Of a DNA stretch of 64,000 nt, positions 35,578 through 45,990 are shown piece by piece (the first letter of the stretch is position 1; every line of letters begins with the position of its first letter). Position numbers and translations under genes: made by a program. The DNA comes from Xanthostigma xanthostigma (Eukaryota > Arthropoda > Insecta > Raphidioptera > Raphidiidae): positions 39,148,401-39,212,400 of the forward strand of contig OY754465.1 of the NCBI GenBank assembly GCA_963575645.1, in the 5' to 3' direction. The notes under the pieces are model-generated. The model was not told the DNA's origin, searched no databases, and was given only the letters and a program-made list of their open reading frames with translations.

Positions 35578-36690
35578 ATTACCCCTTGATCATTTCTTCC
35601 ACCATCTCTCTTTAACTATAAGTTATGAACGAATTTAATTTATATCTGCAAAATATTAATCTTAAAATTTTCATTATTTTCAAAATAATAGTATACGCGC
35701 ATTAACAATAATATCCATTTTATACAAAACATGTGTCAGCAATTTGACGAATACACAATGTTACACAAATAATTGAAAACAGATGGCGAACAGTTGACAA
35801 CTTATGAAATAGCTAAATCGTTCAATTGGTTTATCATGATTAATTGGGTTATAAATTGCACTAGCTGTAATATTTGTACGCTTTATCAACAAGTCAGTAT
35901 TTCCGACAAAACCAGAAAATTCCAACCATTTTGTACAGACAATAGATACTTAATATATTTGAATAGTCCGTAATTTAATTTTCTTTGAAGTTCTTCGATA
36001 TTTGCAACTCAGACGGCAACAAACAACTCAATAATTTTTGTATTTTCGTGTCAATATAATTCGATAATAATTCGACCGATTTTGATCGGTCTTTCTACAC
36101 TGTCTATTTTTTTTTCATCAATTTAGAAATTGAGTTTTAAAAGTATCCTAAGTTTCCTCAGACAGTACAACGCTTATTTTTTCATTTAGAGATTAGTTAA
36201 AAATAAACCGGATTTAGAAATTGCGAAATAAATTTTCGAAGATAATCCCTAAAGAATATTGTATTTTCTTGAATTATATTCAGATTTAAAAATGACAGTG
36301 ACATCAAGGTGGGATAGAACGTTAATCCACGGGGAAAAACGTAAGAAAGACTTCTATTAGCCCGAGGATATACGAAAATTTTATTTATTTTATCAGCTTG
36401 CACGTATGTACGTATTCAACGAATAAAATGAAAAATACAGCTATTTTTAAAAGCAGAAACTGTACAATATCAGGGAGGTAGTCGTACCAGAACATCGTTC
36501 AGGAACTTTTTTAAGTAGAACTGATCTAGGGATTTTGTCAAAGACCTTGATGTATTGGATATATTTGTAAAGTTATTTAAATAATTTTTTGAACTGTTTC
36601 AAATATTTCCGGAACCACTCTGCTTGATAATAATTTATTAAAAGAAAACTACTCAAAATGGGGTTCTTTTTCTATATAATAATAATAATA
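35578..36690. other. AT-rich DNA, no gene seen
   Basis: Short frames at 35773-35973 and 36197-36403 show no domain. The first ~30 bp continue the family E terminus (ATTTCTTCCACCATC). Confidence 0.4.
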
Positions 36691-36960
36691 ACTCAAATCT
36701 TTGATTAACGTCTGATTAGACCTCTTCAATAAATAAAATTATCGACCAATTTTTCAGGCAATATATTAACAAAAAAATATATAATTAGTACACTAACGTT
36801 TCGATCCGGATTTAGATCTTCTTCAGAACTGATCTAAAAAATATAAAAAATAATTAATATATAGATCAGTTCTGAAGAAAGTCCAAATCCGGATAAAAAC
36901 GTTAATGTATTAATTTTATATTTTTTTGTTAATATATTGTCTGAAAAATTGTTCAGTAAT
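36691..36960 (+). mobile_element. Family C palindromic element, copy 1
   Basis: The head is CAAATCTTTGATTAACGTC. From about 36749 to 36950 the element is an inverted repeat with AATATATTAAC, TAACGTTTCGATCCGG and GATCTTCTTCAGAACTGATC, mirrored around 36850. The core again combines CTGAAGAA and, in damaged form, the AAAAACG word where the 42.2 kb copy has GAAACG. Non-coding. Resembles palindromic repeats linked to Penelope-like elements, by inference only. Confidence 0.72.
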
Positions 36961-37578
36961 GATAATAATTATAAGACTAATTACAATAATAGATTTATTT
37001 TAAAGACTGCAGTATACAGTATTAAAAGTGTCAAATGTATCTATGCCTGGATCACAATAATTCATTAATACTATAAAAAGAACGTTAACGCAAATAACTT
37101 TCTAATAGTTTTGTAAACGTATTTATATGTATGTGCGACTGATTTTATATTTTCAGGCAGCTTATTAAAAATGTCGGCTATTGATTATGTCATATAGAAA
37201 GGAACAAAGACGTTCACTGATTTTTATTGCAGGAATCGGTCAATATAAAAAGAAAAACCGCGGAGTGCTATTAAATTAGAGGGTGTAAATTGGAGATAGG
37301 GGTGTAAATGCACCCTTTTCAGTTTTTTCAATATAACTTGCAAACGAAGATATAGAGAAAAACCCAAATAATAATTAATTATAATAATTTATAATTAATA
37401 TAAAAAGTAAGTACAAAATTATAAAATGCATCTATTTTTAATTTATTAATATGAATAAGTATAAAAAATGTCAATAGTAAAAAAGGAAAAAAACTGATAC
37501 TGGCGTTGTCGGGTACTTTCAAGATAGGCGCATAGAGGCTCTTTTTAGATATATTATTCTGAGTATTACACTCAAAAA
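36961..37578. other. AT-rich DNA, no gene seen
   Basis: I see no frame, repeat partner or structure that I can support. Confidence 0.4.
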
Positions 37579-37713
37579 TCTATATATATAAAACTCAAAA
37601 GTTCGTCCGACAAAAACTTTTGTACGGCAACTCCGATCATCATCATCTGGGTAAACTAGAACGTGCGTACTATGATCATCATACACCCGGGTAAAACCGG
37701 AACGGATCGCTAG
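37579..37713 (+). mobile_element. 135 bp Helitron-type element
   Basis: The element starts TCTATATATATAAAACTC directly after an A and ends GGAACGGATCGCTAG before a T, exactly the Helitron pattern (5' TC, 3' CTRR, insertion between A and T). The palindromic ACCCGGGT lies about 25 bp from the 3' end. It is homologous to 10542-10760. It is non-autonomous, as no protein is encoded. Confidence 0.78.
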
Positions 37714-37716
37714 TAA

Positions 37717-37889
37717 GAGATAATATCACAGTATTGATTCACTATCTGAACTAATAATATAAACGACCGCGACGTGCGTGTACTCCGATTCTTATTTCTT
37801 TCCTTGTGTAGGTAATCTATGATCTGAACACAAACACGTATTTGCGTCTTTGTTTCGTGAAATCGTCACGTAACGTAACATTCAGCAAC
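37717..37889 (-). repeat. Family H repeat, copy 3
   Basis: Reverse complement of copies 1 and 2 (GATAATATCA, TTTGCGTCTTTGTTTCGTG, AAATCGTCACG). It immediately follows the Helitron-type element. Confidence 0.68.
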
Positions 37890-39538
37890 TCGTTTTTTTT
37901 CTCAGTGGATTTCCCAACCGAAGCGTGTGTTCTCCGTCTACGCCCGCGACCTACGTTAAGAAGCGTAGCTTTAAAAATGTCACAAAAATAGAATTTTCTA
38001 CGTCTATTCTAAAGAAATGTACATTTTACACGTATTAAATATAATATCTATTCTCTAACTTTTCAAACGACAAAATAAAACGCACATTTCTAATTTATGA
38101 AGTTTACTCTCAGATATTTGTACAAAGTATTAAGTTAAAGTTTTCAAATTACTTTTTAATGCAGATTTATTTCTTAGATTAAAAAACTTTTTGAATTAAG
38201 ATTACGTAACACTTATTCATTTATCATACAAAATCACTGGCTACAAATAAAACGGTAATCATTTCAAAATTCAACAATCCTGATTATTTCTTTGAGTAAT
38301 GAAGCTATTTAAAAAGAAATCACTTTTGATTGTTGTTTAAAGAATATAATATACAAAACGTGAACTACTATTATTTATTTAGGGCCATCAACTAACAAAG
38401 CTAAATTGTCAAACTATTACTATTGTTTAATAATGAAAAGAAGATTAATTTGATTAATTTTCTATTTTACAGATTAAAATCTGAGATTAACGAGCAATGG
38501 AAACGCCACAACAGTGACGTCTCTGCGATCTCGATTATATTAAATCGTAAATTTTTGGAAAGTTATCTTATGTTTTCTTATATTAAAATTTATTTGGTTC
38601 AATATGTTTAACAAGACAGTTACGTCTTTATTTTAATTTCAACAGTATATTAATAATATACTAAAAGTATTTAAAATGGAATGACTATAAAAATTCATAT
38701 AATTGGACGACGTGACGGAGCCATTACAGCTACATAAATTTGACACATTTGTCAAATATATTATTTAAATAAAATAAAGTTTCTTGCGATACGGCGGGTA
38801 ACGGCTGTAATCAATATTTATAATATTACGCTTTCACGTGTAACCAAAACATGGTGTTGTAAGCACAAACAATTTTTTAACATATCAATTACTAACTTTT
38901 ATGAAATTCAAATGTTCACAAAACTAAAATATTTACAAAACTTTTGTAAAAACGAGTAGACTGATAAAAATGTATAATTTTGAAATCGAAATATTTGTTT
39001 CTGTTGTCAATGTTACCTACCTTGAAAAACCTTCCCTGCTTCAAATAACCTAGAGGAATTGAATGGATGAATTATAATTTAAATTACCAATAGTTCACCA
39101 TCAGTGAACATCTCAGCTATCGATCTTGGTTTCCCCTCTTTTTTATGACACCTACCTTCTAGGTGTTTTTTTGTTAACGTGTTATTCCGTGCACGTAAAA
39201 ACGGAGATGAAAAGATTATGAAAAGAATAAAAAAAAATGTTATTCACACATTTTGTGGATATTTTATTATTCGCATGGTAAATTTTCTTGGTCAAAATGT
39301 ATCTGCAAATCATAACTTTTTTACCACCAACAGCCGGCGTTATTCGGGCCTAGTATCTGTATTTTTAATTTTCTAGATATAATTTATCATTAACATAAAA
39401 TATAATTGACACTTTCATCAGTTGTCAGATTAGAGCCTTAGAGGGGGTTTGTAGTAGATGACCCAAAGGCAACATATAATCATAACGATTTCGACTGTTC
39501 TTATTTGAAGTACACCAACTGCTAAGATTATCTGAACC
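37890..39538. other. AT-rich DNA, no gene seen
   Basis: Frames at 38423-38611 and 39179-39376 are AT-driven without domains. A small hairpin (ACACCTACCTTCTAGGTGT) followed by Ts lies at 39149-39174. Confidence 0.4.
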
Positions 39539-39595
39539 CAGTGCCGCATTAAGACTGCTTGATGCATTTTTTACCTATGGGCCTCATCTTTTAAT
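39539..39595. mobile_element. hAT-type terminal fragment
   Basis: CAGTGCCGCATTAAGACTGC matches the terminus of the complete hAT-type element at 44770-45313 (CAGTGCCGGATTAAGACT when read inward). Only one end is present. Confidence 0.5.
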
Positions 39596-39610
39596 AACAG
39601 TTTTAAAAAA

Positions 39611-40240
39611 TTCCAGCCAATTGAGCGACAGGACCATTTCAATTATAAAATGTTGACATTTGGTATAATATTATAAAGAAAATAAAATTTCTGATATCGC
39701 GTGAGTTGACGCGGGTAATGGCTAGTATTCAATATGACATTTGTTATTCGTTGCCATGGTTACCTACATAATAATATCTTTCACGTCATGCTAAATTAAC
39801 TGATTTATTTCTGGCAAGTCAACAAAACAAAAAGACAGCTGATTTTTGTATTTTTAAAATATTTCCAAAATTGTAAAATTTAAAACTTTCTTGAAAAAAT
39901 AAATAGAATAACAAGCCGTTATGAAAAGTATACCATTATTATATAAAAAACAACGTTATAGCATATATCTCTTTTGCGCCTGCGCCGTTTTCCCCCCAAA
40001 ACAATAAGACTCTTTATATTTGCATACCAAACATCCTCTCAAATTTTGGTTTCAATCCGCTCATCCGTTTGATAGACTATCAGACTAACAGACCAACAGA
40101 CAAACAGACGCACAGTTTTTCCAAAAATATGTTTTTTGGATTCGGGGGACCTAAAAACGAAAAAAATATTGTAAAATTTTGAAAAGTGAATTTTCACCTA
40201 AACTAGTACCATTCCCCACTTGTGGGTTAGATTGGTAAAA
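39611..40240 (-). mobile_element. Family B repeat copy (B4), near full length
   Basis: It spans from TTCCAGCCAATTGAGCGAC to the hairpin end ACCATTCCCCACTTGTGGG and AGATTGGT. Interior landmarks are TTCTGATATCGCGTGAG, TTGCATACCAAACATCC and a CAGACTAACAGACCAACAGA-type simple run. Subterminal GACCATTTCAA and TTAGATTGGTA form a short inverted pair. Non-coding. Confidence 0.8.
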
Positions 40241-40884
40241 GATGTAAAAGCATTTGCTGTACATATTATGTGTTCTCTGCTGGACTGCGTTTTTGATAAA
40301 ACATTTTGTTTTAAATAACGTATACTAAAGGAACTAACAATCTCACTTTAAAATTTTTTAGTGATACTTGAACGGAAATTTTTTTGACATCTCGAACAAA
40401 ACAATATTTTAATTTTTCACAATATTGTAGCGATTTGATTGTTTCATAAAACGAACTTGCAATGAATAAGTTGAAATGAGTGGCAGCATTTAATTTACTG
40501 CTATATGCACACGTTTTTGGTGACGTCATTCACCGTCATAATATTACGATCGCTATATTTCGGTACTGTTGTCTTCGGAAACCAGGACGTTTTATTACTA
40601 AAGATGGCCCATAATAACCTCTTTTTATGGTAAGTGGCGTATGTGCAATGCAGTACTTCCGTACGAGTTGCTGTAGTAATTACGTCTAATGGATACTATA
40701 AAAGGAAGGGTTAGGATACCTTTCTGTCCGAACTCTATTTATAATGACCTCTTTTTTTGTCTGTTAAAAATTGTAGGGAGTAATAAACATCTCTATAAAA
40801 ATATAACTTCTTATAGAAGTTTTGGCTACGCTGTAAAATACGCGACAAGTTTTCATAAAATATTTTATCACATGCGAGGAAAAG
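40241..40884. repeat. Family G repeat and unassigned DNA
   Basis: Positions 40500-40575 (GCACACGTTTTTGGTGACG, CACCGTCATAATATTACGATC) match 46536-46610. The frames at 40311-40529 and 40689-40994 show no domain. Confidence 0.5.
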
Positions 40885-41135
40885 TACTTAATTTAAGCCA
40901 AAATTATCTTTTCAAAATTTTTCAATATTTTTGGTTTTTGAAATCCTCCGAATCCAAAAAACATATTTTTAGGAAACGCCTATGCGTCTGTTAGTCTGTG
41001 AATACGGATGACAAGATTGAAACCAAATTTCGGAAGGATGTTTAATATGCAAATATGAAGCGGAAAATCGGCGCATCCGCAGAAGAGATATATTCTGTAA
41101 CATTGCTTTTTTATATTATAATATAAATACTTTTC
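40885..41135 (+). mobile_element. Family B repeat fragment (B5)
   Basis: Contains CCTCCGAATCCAAAAAACAT, TGAAACCAAATTTCGG and ATGCAAATATGAAGCG. It is truncated at both sides and merges into the head of a family C element at 41136. Confidence 0.7.
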
Positions 41136-42300
41136 AAATCTTTGATTAACGTCTGATTAGAACTCTTCAATAATAGTATATTGTACGACTAGTGAGAGAA
41201 GGAGAAGATTCCATGAGCGTAAAACGCACGCGAGTGGAATATTCTCCTTCGATCAATGGTCGCACATAATACTTTATTCAACTAGCAGGAGTAATATGTA
41301 ATCGGGGCCCTGATAAAAGAGGGAAAAAATAATAAATCACTTCATTGATTGACGTACCCACAATAAGATTGCCATGACTTTCGCTGAATTACGATGCTGT
41401 TTTCATATATACAATACGGCCTACCACGTTCCTATTGGTCCAGAAGCTGCGTGCAGTTTTTTTTCATTATTTCGCACTTGGGCTTGCTACTGAGTTTCTA
41501 TTGGTCCAGAAAATTCATTATTAGGTATACTCTACGCGTCAACATGAAGTAATTTATTATTTCTCCCGAGTTTAGCAGGGCCCCGAAATTACATATTACT
41601 CACGCGTGTTGAATAATAGTATATTGTGCGACTAGTGAGAGAAGGAGAAGATTCCATGAGCGTGAAATTTGCCGCACGAGCTTAGCGAGTGTGGTAACAC
41701 GCGAGTGGAATATTCTCCTTCGATCAATGGTCGCACATAATATTTTATTCAACTAGCACGAGCAATATGTAATCGGGGCCCTGATAAAAGAGGGAAAAAT
41801 AATAAATCACTTCATTGATTGACGTACACATCGTCCTCGATGCATACAAGAAGGCCATGACTTTCGTTGAATTGCGATGCTGTTTTCATATATACAATAC
41901 CGCCTACCACGTTTCTATTGGTCCAGAAGCAGTGCAGTTTTTTTTCATTATTGCACGCTTGGGCTTATTATCGCACAGTACGGCTCATTATTAGCACTCT
42001 ACGCGTCAACATGAAGTAATTTATTATTTCTCCCGAGTTTAGCAGGGCCCCGAAATTACATATTACTCACGCGTGTTGAATAAATAAAATTATCGACAAT
42101 TTTTCAGACAATATATTAACAAAAATTAACACATTAACGTTTCGATCCGGATTTGGATCTTCTTTAGATTAATTATTAATTATTTTTTATATTTTTTAGA
42201 TCCGTTCTGAAGAAGATCCAAATCCGGATCGAAACGTTAATGTATTAATTATATTTTTTGTTAATATATTGTCTGAAAAATTGGTCGATAATTTTATTTA
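41136..42300 (+). mobile_element. Family C element split by a palindromic tandem composite
   Basis: The head CAAATCTTTGATTAACGTC (41136-41172) and the palindromic core (42081-42300) are parts of one family C element by comparison with 36691-36960. They are separated by ~900 bp of composite D. The core arms (42081-42168 and 42206-42300) are inverted copies. They include CTGAAGAAGATCC, GGATCGAAACG (CTGA 42207-42210, GAAAC 42231-42235), a hammerhead-like order. Confidence 0.72.
41172..42080. repeat. Composite D: two ~450 bp tandem units of nested palindromes
   Basis: Each unit has a ~110-150 bp hairpin block (TGCGACTAGTGAGAGAAGG ... CCTTCGATCAATGGTCGCA) followed by a ~340 bp block with ~80 bp inverted ends (TATGTAATCGGGGCCCTG ... 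CAGGGCCCCGAAATTACAT). Unit 1 is 41172-41611 and unit 2 is 41612-42072. Unit 2 has an extra ~30 bp (CCGCACGAGCTTAGCGAG) in the first hairpin. ATTGGTCCAGAA is repeated inside. Non-coding. All junctions share GTTGAATA. Confidence 0.78.
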
Positions 42301-42575
42301 ACAAATACTTTTCATAACGGCTTATATTCTTTTTATTGCACATACCGCTAAATTAGCGGTATGTGCTTTATTATCGCTTTGAGCGTCAGAGCTGACTTTG
42401 GTTCATATAAGAAGTTATATCTAAGTTAATTTCACACGAAATCCATTCAAATTGAAGCTTTTTGAAAAGAGGAGATTCTGATCTATAAAACAGAACCATT
42501 TTTAAATCAATTCGAGTTCATAAATACTATTAAAATTGTAATTAAAAGTTACAAACAGCAGTTGTCGGTTGGTCT

Positions 42576-42637
42576 GTACGTATGTACGTATGTACGGAAT
42601 TACGGATGTACGTATGTACGGATGTACGTATGTACGT
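42576..42637. repeat. GTACGTAT / GTACGGAT microsatellite
   Basis: About eight interrupted 8 bp units alternating GTACGTAT and GTACGGAT, followed by GTACGTCACG. Confidence 0.85.
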
Positions 42638-42908
42638 CACGACTCTACAGATCGCAATTTTGGTCGGATTGCCTTGGGTTATATTTTATTCACTTTGTTT
42701 AGTATCAGACCAGAACCCTATTTAAATTCACATAAATGTGTTCAGTAGTTTAATTTTTATAAACAGTTTTATTTTATTATTTTTGACAGCTAATAGTTAA
42801 AATAAAAAACCTTAAAAAACAAAAAAATACCTATTACTGTTATTGTAATGTAGTGTATTACGTAGAATAACTGCTCCACTTCTATACCACAATAACAACG
42901 GAAGCTGG

Positions 42909-42984
42909 GATATCAGAATGGCCGAGTGGTTAAACGCGTAGTCCAGTAATAGCAAGGTGCCGAGTTCGATTCCCGCTGACACCA
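42909..42984 (+). pseudogene. tRNA-like relic with A and B boxes
   Basis: Acceptor-like ends GGATATCAG and CTGACACC pair with one bulge. The A box AATGGCCGAGTGGTTAA and B box GAGTTCGATTCCC are both good, as in Leu/Ser-class tRNAs. The anticodon arm is not formed, and no long variable arm is seen. The sequence ends CCA-like in the DNA and a long T-run follows at 42992. A processed tRNA or tRNA-derived insertion is the best reading. Confidence 0.5.
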
Positions 42985-43164
42985 AGTAATGTTTTTTTTT
43001 CTATTCCATTTTATTTTTATTTTTTTTTCTATTTTTTTAATTGTTTTTTTTTTTTAAATCTATTTTCTCAATTTTTTTTTCATTATACTCGTAATATGTA
43101 CAGTGGAAAACTTGCGAGATGTGCACTTTTGGTTTTGCCAACTATTTTAATTTTTTTTCTGAAC

Positions 43165-43562
43165 TATAATTCAGAAAATGAATAAAATTGTCGACCAATT
43201 TTTCTCAGACCATATATTGACAAAAAATAATAAAAATACAAATCAATATAACACAGGATAAAAATGTGGAACGCTTCAAAGATTTATAATTCAGAAATAT
43301 TTTGAAAATAAAGAAATCAGCTATTCTTTCCTTCTGTAGATCTGAAATTAGCTAGTAACTGACAAGCATGCTTTTGTTAATTTTTGCATGATCTGATAGC
43401 ATATGTATGTATTATGCAGACAAATATCAAATATCATAGTATTAAATACTAACCGTTGCCAGAGCCACCGCACGCGTTAACAGAAATTTTATATTTTTTA
43501 ATATAACATGTCAATATTTTTGACATTGGAATGGTCGTGTCGCCAAATTAGCTGAAATTTTT
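43165..43562 (+). mobile_element. Family C scrap plus family B fragment (B6)
   Basis: 43165-43240 carries AAAATTGTCGACCAATTTTT and CAGACCATATATTGAC from family C. 43285-43562 matches family B (AATATTTTGAAAATAAAG, GTAGATCTGAAATTAG, GGAATGGTCGTGTCGCC). Confidence 0.6.
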
Positions 43563-43888
43563 TAAGTATTACATGCATTTTTAAGTAACAATCAATAATT
43601 TATTGCGCAACTATGACGAAAAGTTGGCGATTACGAATAAGTGTGACGTTTGCTCCCAAGAGCGCAGCGAAGGCGGACAATCACGAGTCGCAAATGTCAG
43701 CTTTCTGACCGAGTAACACACTGTTTTTTTACAATATTAACTACAATAAAAACATGAAAACAGCTTCACGTAAATAGCCTTATAGGTAGAGAGCTAGTGA
43801 CGATTTTACTTATAGTATTTCCTCAAACCTGAGTTTTTGTACATTCGTTAAGGGCACTGACCTGAACGTATAAAACACAGTCTGGCAA

Positions 43889-44403
43889 CTGAGACCGGGG
43901 ACAATGCGTGAGTAGACCCGGTTAAAGATGTCAAACTGGAGGTGTCACTTAATATATTTTATCATGTTTGAAATTTTCTGAGCGATAAGTTCAGGTGCCC
44001 ATGAGCACAAAATCTCAAGTATGGCATTTCGTATCCGGGACAACCCCCGTCTGGCAAAGGGTTGAACATGTCAAAATTCGTAGCTCCCTCAAAATATTTT
44101 ATCAAGGCTGATTTTTTCAAATCTGACAGTAGCAATAATTCGGTGTCTCTATAGTTTCATGCCTATACAAGATTCGAAAAAATCAGCCTTAATGAAATAT
44201 TTTGAGGGAGCTACGAATTTTCTTCAACCCTTTGCCAGACGGGGGTTGTTCCGGGTACGAAATGTCAGACTTGAGATTTTGTGCTCAAGGGCACCTAAAC
44301 TTATCGCTCAGAAAATTTTAAACCTGATAAAATAATATATTAAGTGACACCTCTAGTTTAAAACCTTTGACCGGGTCCACCCACGCATTGTCCCCGGTCT
44401 CAG
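43889..44403. mobile_element. 515 bp foldback element, arms ~235 bp
   Basis: CTGAGACCGGGGACAATGCG at the left end is mirrored by CGCATTGTCCCCGGTCTCAG at the right. The arms also share GGTGTCACTTAATATATT, GAGCACAAAATCTCA, AACCCCCGTCTGGCAAAGG and GTAGCTCCCTCAAAATATTT. The loop is ~45 bp (44121-44164). A few substitutions separate the arms. No coding frame. Confidence 0.87.
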
Positions 44404-44769
44404 CTTATATTGAGGTTTAGAAAAAAACAATAAAAAAACACCATAAATAGATAATGTAAGCTAGATGAACTGTCAGATATAACAACCATCGCGTAAGACG
44501 GCGTCACTTTTAATCTACGCATGTGCGAACCATTTGTTTTTGTTCCATTTAGATGTTAAAACTGTCGATTTGTTCGCTGGTAGTTGTAATTTTTCAGCCT
44601 CAATTAATTCAGTTCATTAAAAATGTAATTAATAGTTGTTATTTTCTGCATACATCACTACACAGTTGTCCTTGAAACATTTTTAATTACATAAACTCCA
44701 TATTATATTCATAAAGATATAAATTAAATGTTCAATTACGCTAATTAATTAAAAAAGTCCGGTGATATG

Positions 44770-45313
44770 CAGGGCCGAATTAACCTATAAGCAAAGTAAG
44801 CAGCTACTTAGAGCGTCACGTCTCAGGGGTCACCCAAAATCATGAACAGAAATGAAAAGTACCTCACCAGACCGTGCCCACATTTTTTTTTTCATTTTGT
44901 CATTTTCTCAAAAATTTGATCTACTGTTATAAAACTGTATTTAGTAGTATAGAAGTTCAAAATAAATAACAATTTATTTTTGAAAATGAAAACGAAATTT
45001 TTTTTTAACTTTAAAGTTTTGTAACTTTTTTTCAATTAACTGTATAGAAATGCGTAAGAACCGATTTTATTCATAATCAAATTTTCAATAAGAGCATTGA
45101 TTGTGAAATTCAATTTTTTTCCTAAAGTTCTACCATTTCCATCAATTTTTTTTAATTGTGAATGTCACATGCTTATATTAATACAATTAAATTTTTTTTT
45201 ATAAACTTAGCATGACAGACAAATAACATTAGAAATTTTTTAGACTGCTGTTAGAGATGAAGGATCATAGGCAAGGAATTATTAGGGTATCAGTGAGTCT
45301 TAATCCGGCACTG
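44770..45313. mobile_element. 544 bp hAT-type MITE with 8 bp target duplication
   Basis: Ends are CAGGGCCGAATTAA and, inverted, CAGTGCCGGATTAAGACT. The flanks GTGATATG (44762-44769) and GTGACATG (45314-45321) match at 7 of 8 bases. A CAGNG start and 8 bp duplication are the hAT superfamily signature. The interior is AT-rich and non-coding. Confidence 0.75.
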
Positions 45314-45385
45314 GTGACATGTAATTGTTCAATTTAGCCAAGCCTAATTAATATCCTACTGCCATAAATAGTTATTAAAAAAAAA

Positions 45386-45990
45386 TTGGTTGTCTGTAAA
45401 GTTGGTTTACGGACGATAGTTTTACGTGATAACGTATTCCGTAATACATAACCTAAATTTATATAATAATTATAACAATTCGAATCTATGATATTGCATC
45501 TTTCGCTTCAAATTTAGGTTAATTTTATTTATTTAAATTACTCACCATATAATATAATTGTTTTTTTTAACTTTCTTTCTTTCGTATTTATTTTAAGTCT
45601 CAAAGATTAGCTGTCATAATATTTATAAAACAATTGTTTCACTGTTTATAATATAAAATTCCAAAACCTACTTACAATATTTAAGTATTTTCATACGTCA
45701 AAAAATTGATTTTTATAATGATAAAATTTGTAAGAAAACGATTTTTTCGAGAGATGAGACCTAGCTAAAACGATTTTTTGCCCCCCAAAATCTCTTTTCA
45801 GTAAATTTCATCCAAATCGTTAGGGCCGTTTTCGAGAAAAGCACGCACAGGGTCAGGCGGAACGTTACGCGTTACGAACGTTAGGAACGTTACGTTAGGA
45901 ACGTTACACTTTTTCGTGCATGCAGCCGGTGTTTTATCAATTTATAAGATTGGTGATTCATCAATTTATAAGACGTTATCACGTCAAAAA
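45386..45990 (+). mobile_element. Family A repeat, subtype A2, copy a
   Basis: It has the same two ends as A1 (TTGGTTGTCTGTAAAGTTGG; GACGTTATCACGTCAAAAA) but a different interior (GAGACCTAGCTAAAACGATT, GCCCCCCAAAATCTC). That interior is shared with the inverted copy at 49590-50166. The minisatellite AACGTTAGGAACGTTACG is slightly longer than in that copy. Confidence 0.82.

Noticed and set aside
39149-39174. Hairpin followed by Ts resembling a bacterial terminator
   Set aside because: The window is eukaryotic; a short hairpin plus T-run is expected by chance in AT-rich DNA.
41172-42080. Possible CRISPR-like array because of regularly repeated palindromes
   Set aside because: Only two long units, no short repeat-spacer pattern, and a eukaryotic context.
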